DNA from: Siphonodentalium dalli
Taxonomy: Eukaryota; Mollusca; Scaphopoda; Gadilida; Siphonodentaliidae
NCBI GenBank assembly: GCA_032622095.1
Contig: CP136064.1
Coordinates: 188,219,794-188,283,793, forward strand
Reading direction: 5' to 3'
DNA length: 64,000 nt
This document shows, in pieces, positions 32,863 through 44,200 of this stretch. Positions within the stretch are counted from its first letter, which is position 1. Each line of letters starts with the position of its first letter. A program made the position numbers and the translations under genes. Under the pieces are notes generated by a model that did no database searches, was not told where the DNA came from, and saw nothing but the letters and a program-made list of their open reading frames with translations.

Positions 32863-33364
32863 TAAAGGTACGTGAGGCCTTAGTTGTCGAAAATATTCAT
32901 ATTTGTTCCAATCATCGTAAACAGAAAAATCAGTAAAACGCATACAGTTTCGTTCATATATACCATGACCATCGCGTAAACAGCATGTTATCATAAATAC
33001 CTACTATATTTTACCTAAGCAAGAGCCTGATTGTGTTACAGAAGACAGCACAATGCTACTGGCTAATCACAAACAAATGGCATAAACGCTCTTTATTAGT
33101 TCCATATCAGGAATTCACCCACAAAGAACGCTCTTTATGTTTACCATCATAATATAAACAAACACCAGAAAAGTAACTTTTTATGCTTTTGTTTACATAA
33201 CAATGGCCAACCATGTGACAATAACATACTGTTTATGCGATATTTCTAATTGTATACGGACAAAGTCTGTCTACATTTTGATGTTCTTTCTTTTTGTGGC
33301 GGTTTTTGACGGTTGGAAATATTTTCACAGGATACCAAACCGCCAAGGCCAACCGTACCTTTAA
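32863..33364. mobile_element. 502 bp TTAA-flanked MITE (AGGTACG ends), copy 1
   Basis: Edges are TTAA|AGGTACGTGAGG and ccgtacct|TTAA. Interior landmarks (acgctctttattagttcc, aacaatggccaacc, gacaaagtctgtct) are shared with the 522 bp copy at 45,994-46,515. No transposase. TTAA edges are compatible with a piggyBac-type mechanism. Confidence 0.85.
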
Positions 33365-33369
33365 TATCG

Positions 33370-35950
33370 ATTACATTTTTTTCCGCGGCATATTTTGATT
33401 TTGATTTTCCGATTGTCAAAGTTGACCAAAGGAGCAATTATAAGAAATAATTAATACCATTTGTGTAAATATTGATAGCAGCCAATATGCAACAATAAAT
33501 ATCAATAATTAATCAATAATGATCATTTTATGTAATAATAAACTCTTAAAACGGTGTTTGTGTCAACAAATGCGTTTTGTTTTGTGTTACGTCATTCGTC
33601 GTATTTGACCCGGAACTCGGCTGAAGGTTAGGGTATTCGAATTACGAAATCGCGTTTTGAATGTCTCTCTTTTCCCGCACGATAAAAAGAGGTCTTCGCA
33701 CGAACCAAAAATTATAAAACTTCCCAATTATAAGTAAAAATACCCAAATGAAGGAGTCTATGTAGGTCCCGAAGGAGTCTATAGACTCCTTGACGTAGAG
33801 TTCTGATGGAGAAAATGTAGGTCGATATATTTTTGTCATAACTCTGACGTATTTTGACCTGGGAGATCGAGGCTCACTACGAGCATGCCAGTTTTAAATA
33901 TAGAAACAGGGAATCCCGACAAATGGCGATATCGGCGACAAACAAATAATCGAAAACAACACATAAAATAAACATAGCAAAAACGCGGCACAGTAAAAAT
34001 GTCAGAACGCCACGAGGTTTTACGTCGTTTTTGGTGACGTCATGGAGTGAAACGGAGTAGAGTGACACCAACCTACGAATCTGTCTGATCGCCATACTGT
34101 TGCGCGAGCGCACGTAATAAGGAAACTAAAACCATTACCTAACACACCCAGTTTATATTGGTAGAGTCCACCAAACATTAGAAGTTCAAACATGGGGGAA
34201 GCCTTTTATTTTTTGAGGGAAAATCTTTATTGATGGGGAATATACATGTATATCATATATGACAACTCATAAATTATACTGATACTTCTCGACTGGTATT
34301 CTGATACTTTCATGTTGTTAGGGCCAAAATAGTTTCCTACTAAAAACCACACATATCTTCATAGCATTGTGATATATATATAATTCTACCTAATATTGGA
34401 TTCTGATTTATCTCCAACTGACCGTATCCTTTTAAGACTGGACAGTCTTCGTAATTAAACTCATCATAAGTATCAGGGACCACCATGGAAATGAGAGGGA
34501 TTGAGTTGTCCTTCTTTCAGTTCATCCCTGGTAATGATATATTTAATTATAGAGGCTGAGCAGTCTTAATAATAACATTTAGTAGTATTAAATATCTCCA
34601 ACTAACCATCATTTAAAACTTTATTGGTTCAATTCATTTTTTATTTACATCTAAATAGTGAGCTCTTTTTATCACTCAATTACAGCTATATTTTAATGTC
34701 AACCACAGTACCATCCAGTCTGGAGTAAACTATAAAATCAGTATCAGTATCTGTATGAATCTGAGTGTATGTTTACAAAGACTGAGTTCCATCCATATTC
34801 ATATTACAATGCTCATTCAATTTGTATACATGTGACATCTTTGTATAAAATTGTATAAATATCTGTATCATTACCAATAAATAATCTTATCAACAACAGC
34901 ACAGACAACAGAAAGAACAAAATCGAAAGCCAAGAAAAAGAAACCAAAATAATTTATGTCTGGTGTATTTCCATGTTTTGTGTATGTTCACCCATTACAA
35001 AACCCCAATAAAAATTTGAATGAAATTCTGATTGCTATTTAATAACAAATTTCCAATCCGAAGTTGGGAAATATTTGATTTGTATCAATTTTAACCTATT
35101 CTGGGCGAACATTTCCAACTGGTGCTATCTTTATTACAAACGTTTGAAAATGTTGACTAAAGTCAAGGGGTTGACACCCAGCGAACTGTTGACATGGGGA
35201 TTGGGGTGGTGTCTCAACCCAACTTCGGACCATATTTTCAACAGTTGGCAATTTCATACCTAACACAACATTAGTTAGAAATTTCCCATCAACAATAGGT
35301 TGATTAAACATGGTGTATCAGATGTACTCTAGATAGACACCATGTACTGAGCTTTGTGTAGTTTTTGGATTCAAATATAAAAGACAAAAAACAATAGATT
35401 TAAAACATTCTTATGGTTTGATTTTGCAAAAAAATATTAGTGAGGAATTTGTTTTAATACCAACATTTACATATTTTCCCACTTTTTGTAAAAATTTGTC
35501 TGATATGGCCATCAGTTGTAATTTTCCAACCTTAGGGGATGATGTTGGAAATTTCCAATATTTCCATTGAACCATGGTCGACCCTGTGTGTCCTCATCCC
35601 TCCCCAGTGGATGTGTGAATTTGACTGCAGTTGGACGACTAGATATTAGTATTTTGTTTAATTTCTCAGGTTCAGGTCTAAAAATTTCATCATAATACTG
35701 GGCAGAACTATGGATGCCGAGTGGATTATGTTCCTCCCTCTGGCTATTGACCACAAGACCATTGGTCAATTCAGAATATAGGTTGGCATCCAATACCCCA
35801 GGGGAGGGTGTTGCAAATTATGGAAAATTTGGTCTGGTTCAAGGTGGAGTTCTGTGCAGTTGGAAATTCCAAGATGGACACCCCCCCCCCCAAACGGAGA
35901 CCCTCCAGTCATGTCCATGTTGACAGCCAGACCATATTTCGTCAAGCCCA
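33370..35950. other. Intergenic, possible repeat remnants only
   Basis: Minus-strand open frames at 33,642-33,839 and 33,877-34,113 lie in a stretch with more CpG than its surroundings, but show no domain or splice context. Around 35,170-35,580 phrases such as ggaaatttccaac and tatggccatcag recur from 23.4-23.6 kb, so this is probably repeat. A C10 run is at about 35,881. Confidence 0.35.
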
Positions 35951-35979
35951 GCCACCAAAAGACCAGGCCTCCATGCTAC

Positions 35980-36310
35980 ATTATAATATCAACTAAATAA
36001 ACCTGATGGTTCTTGGGAAGGCATATTATGAATTACATGGAGGGAAATATTTTCGTCTCTGGCTCCACGCCTATTTGAATGGGTGATCCCATTTTAACAA
36101 ATCTGAATTCCAGTTAAATGTTATAGATAAGAATTTGTATGGAAGGAAATAGTTATGTCACTGGCTCCGTCTCTATTTGACTATTTAACAAAACTGAATT
36201 CCAGTCACTCATGTACCTCCATGCCAAATAAAAACTTAATAGGCCAGATGGTTCTTGAGATGAAAAAATTAACTAAGATATATGTCCCTGGACTTGCACC
36301 TATGACCCCA
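35980..36310 (+). repeat. Pearl-like repeat type A, decayed cores
   Basis: Phrases cctgatggttcttgg, ctatttgaatgggtgatccc and aacaaatctgaattcc repeat at irregular spacing; no tail or microsatellite. Confidence 0.65.
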
Positions 36311-36712
36311 TTTGACAAACGAGAGGCCGATCACGATCGGCAGATGTTAACCCATCCCTTGGCGATAGTAAATTACTCTGATCGGAATTATAAATGAGAG
36401 TTTTGATGTTGAATTATAGAGAATACTGTTAGGTACTATTATAGACAATGCACATAACACAAATTACTGGAATTTATGTGTCATTCACATTTATATAAGA
36501 GAATGCACTGGAACAGGATCTGTAATGCTGAACCACCACAGCCTTGGGTTAAATGTGAAAAGGTGACCTGGACATGCAATACTTGATCAAGAGATTCCAA
36601 TATAATGATAATGTATCAAATTCTACACACAACAGCAATGAAGATAAACACCTCACTGCTGACCGATTAATATATGTTATACAGCAGAGCTGTCAATAAA
36701 TCACAGGCCTAT
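36310..36712 (+). repeat. ~400 bp dispersed repeat, copy 1
   Basis: Starts near aacgagaggccgatcacgat and runs through ttatataagagaatgcactg and cttgggttaaatgtgaaa to cagcagagctgtcaa. A second copy in the same orientation lies at 63,447-63,836. Part of it (ataagagaatgcactgg) resembles the TTAACCC hairpin MITEs. Confidence 0.8.
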
Positions 36713-36769
36713 GTTAAATAGGGCAAGGAATTCAAACTAAATTTATTTTTTTAAGAGTGATTTTTTTTT

Positions 36770-37010
36770 ATTTTCGAAAAAGAGCCATAAATCAGTTAAA
36801 AATTGTCTGATCAAACACATATTCGAACTCGATGTGTCTTTTATGCTGAGAAATTCATATACAAAATTTGGTTCAGATCAGATAAAAAATATTTGAGTTA
36901 TCGCACCATGCGTATAGTGTCTACAGACAAACAGATGGATGGACTAATGACAGTTGGTCAATCCGGATGTTGACACTTCCATACTATGATATGGGTAAAC
37001 ATAAAAATTA
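36770..37010 (+). repeat. Pearl-like repeat type E, short copy
   Basis: One core (gagccataaatcagttaaaa, gatcaaacacatattcgaac) leads into acagatggatggac and the tail hairpin ccatactatgatatgggtaa. Confidence 0.75.
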
Positions 37011-37329
37011 GTCCTTTGTGGGTATTAAAATATAAATTTTCCCATCTCCACCAGCATGGGCATGCATTTGATTTTTTTGTCTGTGAAACACTGGACAAAC
37101 ATGACAAAATATACCTTCTCATAAACCCAGAGTAAGAGTGCAAATTAATTAGATAGAGCTACAGCCTGTAAGCCAGCCCTCAAAAACATATATCTGGTTA
37201 CCCCTCACACTAATGTCTAAAAATAACTCTAATTATCAATAACTCAGATTTACTGTTTGTCTCTTACAGAGCTAAATTGATACTGCTGGTAATCAATTAG
37301 TTGTTGACTGCTATGGTTATCTGTTCAAT

Positions 37330-37880
37330 TCTTAGTTGAAAAAGGGCCATAACTCTGGTATAAAATTTTGGAACTAACCCATATTCAATCTCGATTTGTA
37401 TTTTGAGTTGAGAAACTCGCATACCAAATTTGGTTCTTATCAGTTGAAAAATGGTTGATTTATCAAAATATGCAGAAATTCTATGTCAAAGGGCCATAAC
37501 TCCATTAAAAAATATCGGATCAAACCCATATTCGAACTCGATCTGTATTTTGGTCCTAGAAACTTGCATACCAAATTTGATTCTGATCAGATAACTTTTT
37601 TTTGAGTTATGGTAGCATGCATGAATTCCAAGTCGAAAAAGGGCCATAACTCCGTAAAAAAAACTCGGATCGAACCCATATTCGAACTCGATCTGTATTT
37701 GGTGCTGAGAAATTCATATACAAAATTTGGTTCCGATCAGATAGAAAATATTTCAGTTAACGCACCATGCGTAAAGTGTCTACATACAGACAGACAGACG
37801 GACGGACGGACTAACGACGAGTGGTCAATCCGGACAACGACACTATGTTTACCATACTATGGTATGGGTAAACATAAAAA
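37330..37880 (+). repeat. Pearl-like repeat type E with three cores, microsatellite and hairpin tail
   Basis: Cores of ~145 bp (gggccataactc, atattcgaactcgatctgta, accaaatttg), then cagacagacggacggacgga at about 37,788, then the hairpin taccatactatggtatgggt at 37,850-37,870. Confidence 0.88.
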
Positions 37881-38109
37881 TCTGTCACCAAAGGACCTTC
37901 CATATGAAACTAAAGTTATCATCTGGAAACTAAACGAGCCCCAATTCCATCAAAGGGCCACAGATATGGCAAAAAGGGACAGCAGGTATCAAAATTCCAA
38001 TATGACCTGTATTTTGGATACTGTAGTGAACTTACATAGCAAATATCATTTCACGACATTTAATAGAACTAAAATTATCATCCGGACATAACAAATAAAT
38101 AAATAATAA

Positions 38110-38705
38110 ACAAGAGGTGTGCACTCGAGTGCTAGCATACCCCAACCGTGGCAAATTCAACCTGCATTATCCGTAAAACCAACAAAAAAGATTTTTAACT
38201 TTAAAGAAAAATTTGGACTAATAATATCGATATGGTGTCACAAGAAGCTTGTACAGAAAAAATTATTCAAATTGGTTCATATTTGTTGAAGTTATTAAGT
38301 CTGACAGAATTTTCTAAGTCAAAATAAGTCAAAAATGAAGTGTAAAATTACGAAAAACAGTCTGAGCCAATCCCTAGCCGCATCATGTAGGGAGGGTTGT
38401 GAGAAGCATATATTCCAAAAATTATTGAAATCGGTTCATATTTGTTAAAGTTATTAAGTCGGACAGAATTTTCTAAGTCGAAAATGAGGCGTAACTTAAA
38501 AAAAAAAGTCGGACCGAACCGCAATTAGCATCATGTGGAGAGGCAATCCTAAGGAAATTGCATACAAAAAATTATTGAAATCGGTTCATAGTTGTTCGAG
38601 TTATGAGGTCGGACGGACGTACGGACAAACGGAGTGAGAAATCGTGATGGACGGACGCAGTCAATCCAGTATACCCCCCATTTTCTTCGAAAGTGGGGGT
38701 ATAAA
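38110..38705 (+). repeat. Pearl-like repeat type C with TACCCCCC hairpin tail
   Basis: Starts aacaagaggtgtgcactcga, contains repeated aaatcggttcata and agttattaagtcggacag, then gacggacgtacggac, and ends in the hairpin tatacccccc / gtgggggtata. Confidence 0.85.
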
Positions 38706-38784
38706 TAATAAACGAACAAATATCCAGACAGATAGACCATCTGGGCAGACAACCAAAAAAACCTGGTTTTAAAAGCATGTGTAT

Positions 38785-41035
38785 AAAAAGAGCATCTCTA
38801 GGGCGTGGCAAAATACGCCCTTTAGCCATTTCGAATTGTACTACTGCAAATTAAAATAATACTTTGAGCTTACATTTGAAGAAAATCTGATATACCCCTA
38901 ATTTCAATGCCAAATGTGGTCAAATACTAAGTCGAAAAATGGCCGTAGCTCATGTAAAAATTATTAGACAGAACCTATATTCGAACTTGGTCTGTAGTTT
39001 TAGCTGGGAAATACACATACCAGCTTTGGTTCAGATAAAATAATCAAAACTGGAGTTATCGGTCGGAAACCGAAATGTTATGAAACTGGTCAAATTCTAA
39101 GTTGAATAAAAGGTCGGTAGACCTCATGTCCGCCTCTAAGCGTTGGCTTGATATGGCCGTTGTTTGCACATAAAAACCTGTCTTTAGTGCTAGTAAACCT
39201 ACATACCAAATTTAATTTCATTCAGTACACATTTACTAAAGTTATCATCAGGAAACCTCAAATTGGCAAAAATTCTAAGTAAAAAAGGGACATAACTCTG
39301 GTGAAAATTGGCGGGCGGAACCCGAATTCGAACTTGACCTGTGTTTTGCTGGGAGAAAGACACATACCAACTTTGGTTCAGATCAAATAATCCAAACTGG
39401 AGTTATCGATCGGAAACCAAAAATGTTAACAGACAGTCAAATTCTAAGTCGAATAAAAGGTCGGTAGACCTCATGTCCGCCTCTAAGTGTCGGCTTGATA
39501 CGACCGTTGTTTGCGCATAAAAACCTGTCTTTAGTGCTAGTAAACCTACAAACCAAATTTAATTTCATTCAGTACACATTTACTAAAGTTATCATCCGGA
39601 AACCTCAAATTGGCAAAAATTCTAAGTAAAAAAGGGACATAACTCTGGTGAAAATTGGCGGGCGGAACCCGAATTCGAACATGACCTGTGTTTTGCTGGG
39701 AGAAAGACACATACCAACTTTGGTTCAGAAACAAATAATCCAAACTGGAGTTATCGGTCGGAAACCAAAAATGTTAACAGACGGTCAAATTCTAAGTCGA
39801 ATAAAAGGTCGGTAGACCTCATGTCCGCCTCTAAGCGTGGGCTTGATACGACCGTTGTTTGCGCATAAAAACCTGTCTTTAGTGCTAGTAAACCTACATA
39901 CCAAATTTAATTTCATTCAGTACACATTTACTAAAGTTATCATCAGGAAACCTCAAATTGGCAAAAATTCTAAGTAAAAAAGGGACATAACTCTGGTGAA
40001 AATTGGCGGGCGGAACCCGAATTCGAACTTGACCTGTGTTTTGCTGGGAGAAAGACACATACCAACTTTGGTTCAGATCAAATAATCCAAACTGGAGTTA
40101 TCGATCGGAAACCAAAAATGTTAACAGACAGTCAAATTCTAAGTCGAATAAAAGGTCGGTAGACCTCATGTCCGCCTCTAAGTGTCGGCTTGATACGACC
40201 GTTGTTTGCGCATAAAAACCTGTCTTTAGTGCTAGTAAACCTACAAACCAAATTTAATTTCATTCAGTACACATTTACTAAAGTTATCATCCGGAAACCT
40301 CAAATTGGCAAAAATTCTAAGTAAAAAAGGGACATAACTCTGGTGAAAATTGGCGGGCGGAACCCGAATTCGAACATGACCTGTGTTTTGCTGGGAGAAA
40401 GACACATACCAACTTTGGTTCAGAAACAAATAATCCAAACTGGAGTTATCGGTCGGAAACCAAAAATGTTAACAGACGGTCAAATTCTAAGTCGAATAAA
40501 AGGTCGGTAGACCTCATGTCCGCCTCTAAGCGTGGGCTTGATACGACCGTTGTTTGCGCATAAAAACCTGTCTTTAGTGCTAGTAAAGCTACATACCAAA
40601 TTTAATTTCATTCAGTACACATTTACTAAAGTTATCATCCGGAAACCTCAAATTGGCAAAAATTCTAAGTAAAAAAGGGACATAACTCTGGTGAAAATTG
40701 GCGAACCCGAATTCGAACTCGATCTGTGTTTTGCTGGGAGAAAGACACATACCAACTTTGGTTCAGATCAAATAATCCAAACTGGAGTTATCGGTCGGAA
40801 ACCAAAAATGTTAACAGACGGTCAAATTCTAAGTCGAAAAAGGGCCGTAACTCATGTAAAAATAATTGGACGGAACCCATATTCGAACTTAGCCTGTATC
40901 TTTAGCTGGGAAATACACGTACCAACTTTGGTTCAGATAAAATAATCCAAACTGGAGTTATCGATCGGAAACCAAAAATGTTAACGGACGGACGGACAGA
41001 TGGACGGATGGACAGACAGTGACAGGGAAGTTGCA
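38785..41035 (+). repeat. Large pearl-like repeat type D with expanded core
   Basis: Opens aagagcatctctagggcgtg and aaatacgccc like the 57.9 kb copy. The core has been amplified into the higher-order array listed next. It finishes in ggacggacggacagatgg at about 40,985. The expected aaagggcgtataaaa tail is absent, so the 3' end is truncated. Confidence 0.85.
39121..40810. repeat. Dimeric higher-order repeat, 347/348 bp monomers (695 bp period)
   Basis: The phrase acctcatgtccgcctctaag occurs at 39,121, 39,468, 39,816, 40,163 and 40,511, spaced 347, 348, 347 and 348. Monomers alternate between two variants. One has gcgtgggcttg, tacataccaaa and cagatcaaa; the other has gtgtcggcttg, tacaaaccaaa and cagaaacaaa. 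The 695 bp dimers look almost identical, which points to recent duplication. Confidence 0.93.
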
Positions 41036-41123
41036 ACCAGATCGTCCCAATATATTTTATGACAGGGAAATACCCAAGGTAGTCAACAGAATAAGTTCAC
41101 TATAAAACTTTGGATGAAAATGA

Positions 41124-41129
41124 TTTAAT
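41124..41129 (-). terminator. Possible poly(A) signal ATTAAA for mRpL44
   Basis: TTTAAT on the plus strand reads ATTAAA on the minus strand, 12 bp after the mRpL44 stop. A variant hexamer this close to the stop is unusual; low confidence. Confidence 0.2.
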
Positions 41130-41140
41130 ATGTAAAGATT

Positions 41141-41283
41141 TCACGACGTTCCAGCTGAATTGACTATCTCTTTGATTGGCGTCTGGTAATCATATGGAGC
41201 TCTATGAAGGTATGTCTGCCAGATGTTTTTCAAAGCATCCCTTGCAGCCATTTCTTCTGCTATCGTTACCGTCTCTCCAGGAG
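41141..41283 (-). CDS. mrpl44: mRpL44 last exon (end of dsRBD)
   Basis: The acceptor is ctctttttgtttccag; enters in phase 1 (G|CT gives Ala). It encodes PGETVTIAEEMAARDAL and ends NSAGTS with TGA at 41,143-41,141. Confidence 0.94.
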
Positions 41284-44200
41284 CTGGAAACAAAAAGAGG
41301 ATTCCAGCATTCAGTGATATTACAGAAGAGAACATTTTCAGCATATGAATGTAATGGTAGGACATAACTGTCCAAAGGCATGGAAAATGCAAACAATCAT
41401 CAATTTGAGTCAAACAAGAATTATTTGTAGCAAATAATCATCATCATTTACAGATATTATAAGTCATAAGACTTGTCGTCTGTTAACAGAGGAATATTTG
41501 AAATACATCACACATATATATTCAGTCTATATCCGTATCGGTGTCACAGAAGTATATAAAGGGGAAGGAAACCCTCGAAGAAGCAGGCTGTTAATATATT
41601 TAGTATATCAACCATGGTGGGTTAAAACACCTCTCCCACAAGCCACCATTATTTAAGTTATAATTTTGAACAATTAATTTACGGCCAGTTAATGGTCGCA
41701 TAACATTTGATTGTGACAATCTCGGCCAAACTCAAATGACTTCTATATGTGCAAATATGCCAACCAAACAGTCTTTCGCGAATTAAACTATAATTTATTC
41801 ACAACAGATAATCATTTGTTGTGCACAACAAACATTCAGTCTGCTGTTTTATTTATTTTTCATATCTTAAAACATTGTGAGGCCATGACGTCACAAACAT
41901 TAAAGGGAGATAATATTTCTTCCAAAATGGCGGCATCAAGTTACTGGCATAATTGCTTGCACACGTTAGTTTGAGATGCCATATCTCCGATCTTGTGTGG
42001 AGATTTGCACTGGAACTTTACACACAAATAGAGAATAGCTTGCTAATTGCACATGCCTTTTCGTTTTGCGATAGTTTTCTTCCCCTTTAACTAAACATCT
42101 AATATGGTTTTGAATCCTAACAGACTGATGTTATGCTTTTCGATAATTCTTAAATAAATAAATTTGAGATAAGAAAATTCAGTGCAATCAGGCCTGTGTC
42201 GAAGTTCCTTGAACACAAAATTTTAATATAACTGCAGCGATATTATCACTAATTAGATCTGTCGGCAAACTCCCTAATATCACTTGTAGAATAAACAGAA
42301 TTTAAATCTTGTGGAATGTAGATAAATAACACAAGGTACATATTTGAGATGCTGTGGTCAAGTTGTGGCATAAGAAAATGTCTGTTTGAGTAGAACCCAC
42401 GAACCAAATTTGGCCAAAATTAGATTACATTTGTTAAAGTTATCGTGGTTACGTAGCTCAATGCTTTATTTCTCTTAATCCATAGATCATGACAGCATAT
42501 TGAGAATAGAGATTATATATAAAAGATCGTAGAAGGAGAAGGAACACACATACTTATGTACATAATATACAACAATCTTGTGAGTAGCTACATGTATATA
42601 GGACACTCAATAAACAATCAAGGAGGCATAACTCCTGAAAAAACTCAGGCAGGACTGGTTTTTTAAGTCATCCAAGAGATGAATGAGACACAATGAGTAT
42701 AAGCTACGGTTCAAATTTGGTCAAAGTATGAATACATTGTTAAAGTTAATGCACTTGCGTCACAAAATTGGCACCAATAACAATCCAGGAGGCATACAGT
42801 AACTCCAGAAAAAACATTCTGGCAGACTGGTTTTCGAACTCGTCCAAGAGATTCATGAGTAGACGCCGTGATTTAAATCGGAATATGTTTGTTAAAGTTA
42901 TCGCGCGAAATTGACAACCAGCAAAGAATCCAGGAGGCATAACTCCAGAATTTTTTTTTTGGCAGGTCTGGTTTTCGAACTCATCCAAGAGATTCATGAA
43001 CAGAAGCCATGATTCAAAGTTGTTAAAGTTATTGTGCTTATGTTACACAACTCGACAAAAAATTCAAAGCATCATTCTGAAAATAAACAGTGGTACCAGT
43101 GTCTGCCCTGGCCTGAAATTCTTTGTAGCCATTTTTTTAGCCACTTGTGCATTTTGTTAGCCACTTTTGAAAAAGTTTAGCCACATACTGTGGGATACAT
43201 TAGCACAAGATGTAATACGATATAAACATTTATTTACTCAAAGTTATCTGCACGTATATTAAAGTCATAATACAACATCAACAAATTAACAATAACGTTC
43301 AAAATTCAAACATTGTTGAAAATCCGATGCGATTTCACATCCTAACCACTTTCTTAACACAAGTTGAAATCAAACTCATCAATTGGAGGTCCTTCAATTG
43401 ATATTTTCATGAGAATGGTCAAATATGCTGCAAATAGTCTATTTCGTTGCTTCGTTTTAATAAGATTATGAGTAGAAAAAACGCTCGTTCGCAATCTACA
43501 GTTGCGGTCCACTGCATTAACGTCAATGAAATGTGAGAAGCTATTGAATTGAGCATATATATGACTTCACTCTTTGTAGTCAGTTTAAAACACCGTAAAA
43601 TAAAGCTCTTTTGTTACAAAAGAAGCCGTTTCATAAATCTATGCTTACTCAATTGTGATAGTGTCTAAAGAATCCACCTCTAAATGATCATTGACTAATT
43701 GCACAGGGCGTTAAACCGATGCCCGACTGTATAGCTAATAGAACACACCCATAATATTGTCCTTCTTGGCAGCTCTCGCGAATAACTTTAAGTCGTCTTG
43801 TGCTAAGCCGGTTAATTTCTAAAGTCTGCTGTCGACACTAAAAATGCCTGTAGCCATATTTTTAGCCACCAGCATATTTATTTTAGCCACTTTGTATTTT
43901 TTTTCGCAATTTGCAAAAATGGCTAACGGCAGGGCGAACACTGAGTGGTACATCTGTAGCTTTCATATAGACTTACCTTTCCCGATTAATTGCGTATCTG
44001 AGTAAATGCCGACATAATACACAGCCATCAACGTTTCTGTTCCTGACTCCCAAAGTAATCTGAAAAATTTAAAAACTATCTCAGATGATCAGCAGACTTA
44101 GAGACAATACCCCCTTTCCCACCATATCAATGGAGGACCAAACATTTTAGAAATTCATTCTTCCCACGATCAACAAAGGACTGGAACGGACTACCCAAAG

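Noticed and set aside
33642-34113. Two minus-strand open frames in a CpG-richer stretch
   Set aside because: No domain, splice context or codon pattern; the second contains a hydrophobic run but nothing to support a gene.
39546-39743. Open frame identical to the one at 40,241-40,438
   Set aside because: Identity results from the 695 bp higher-order repeat; no coding features.
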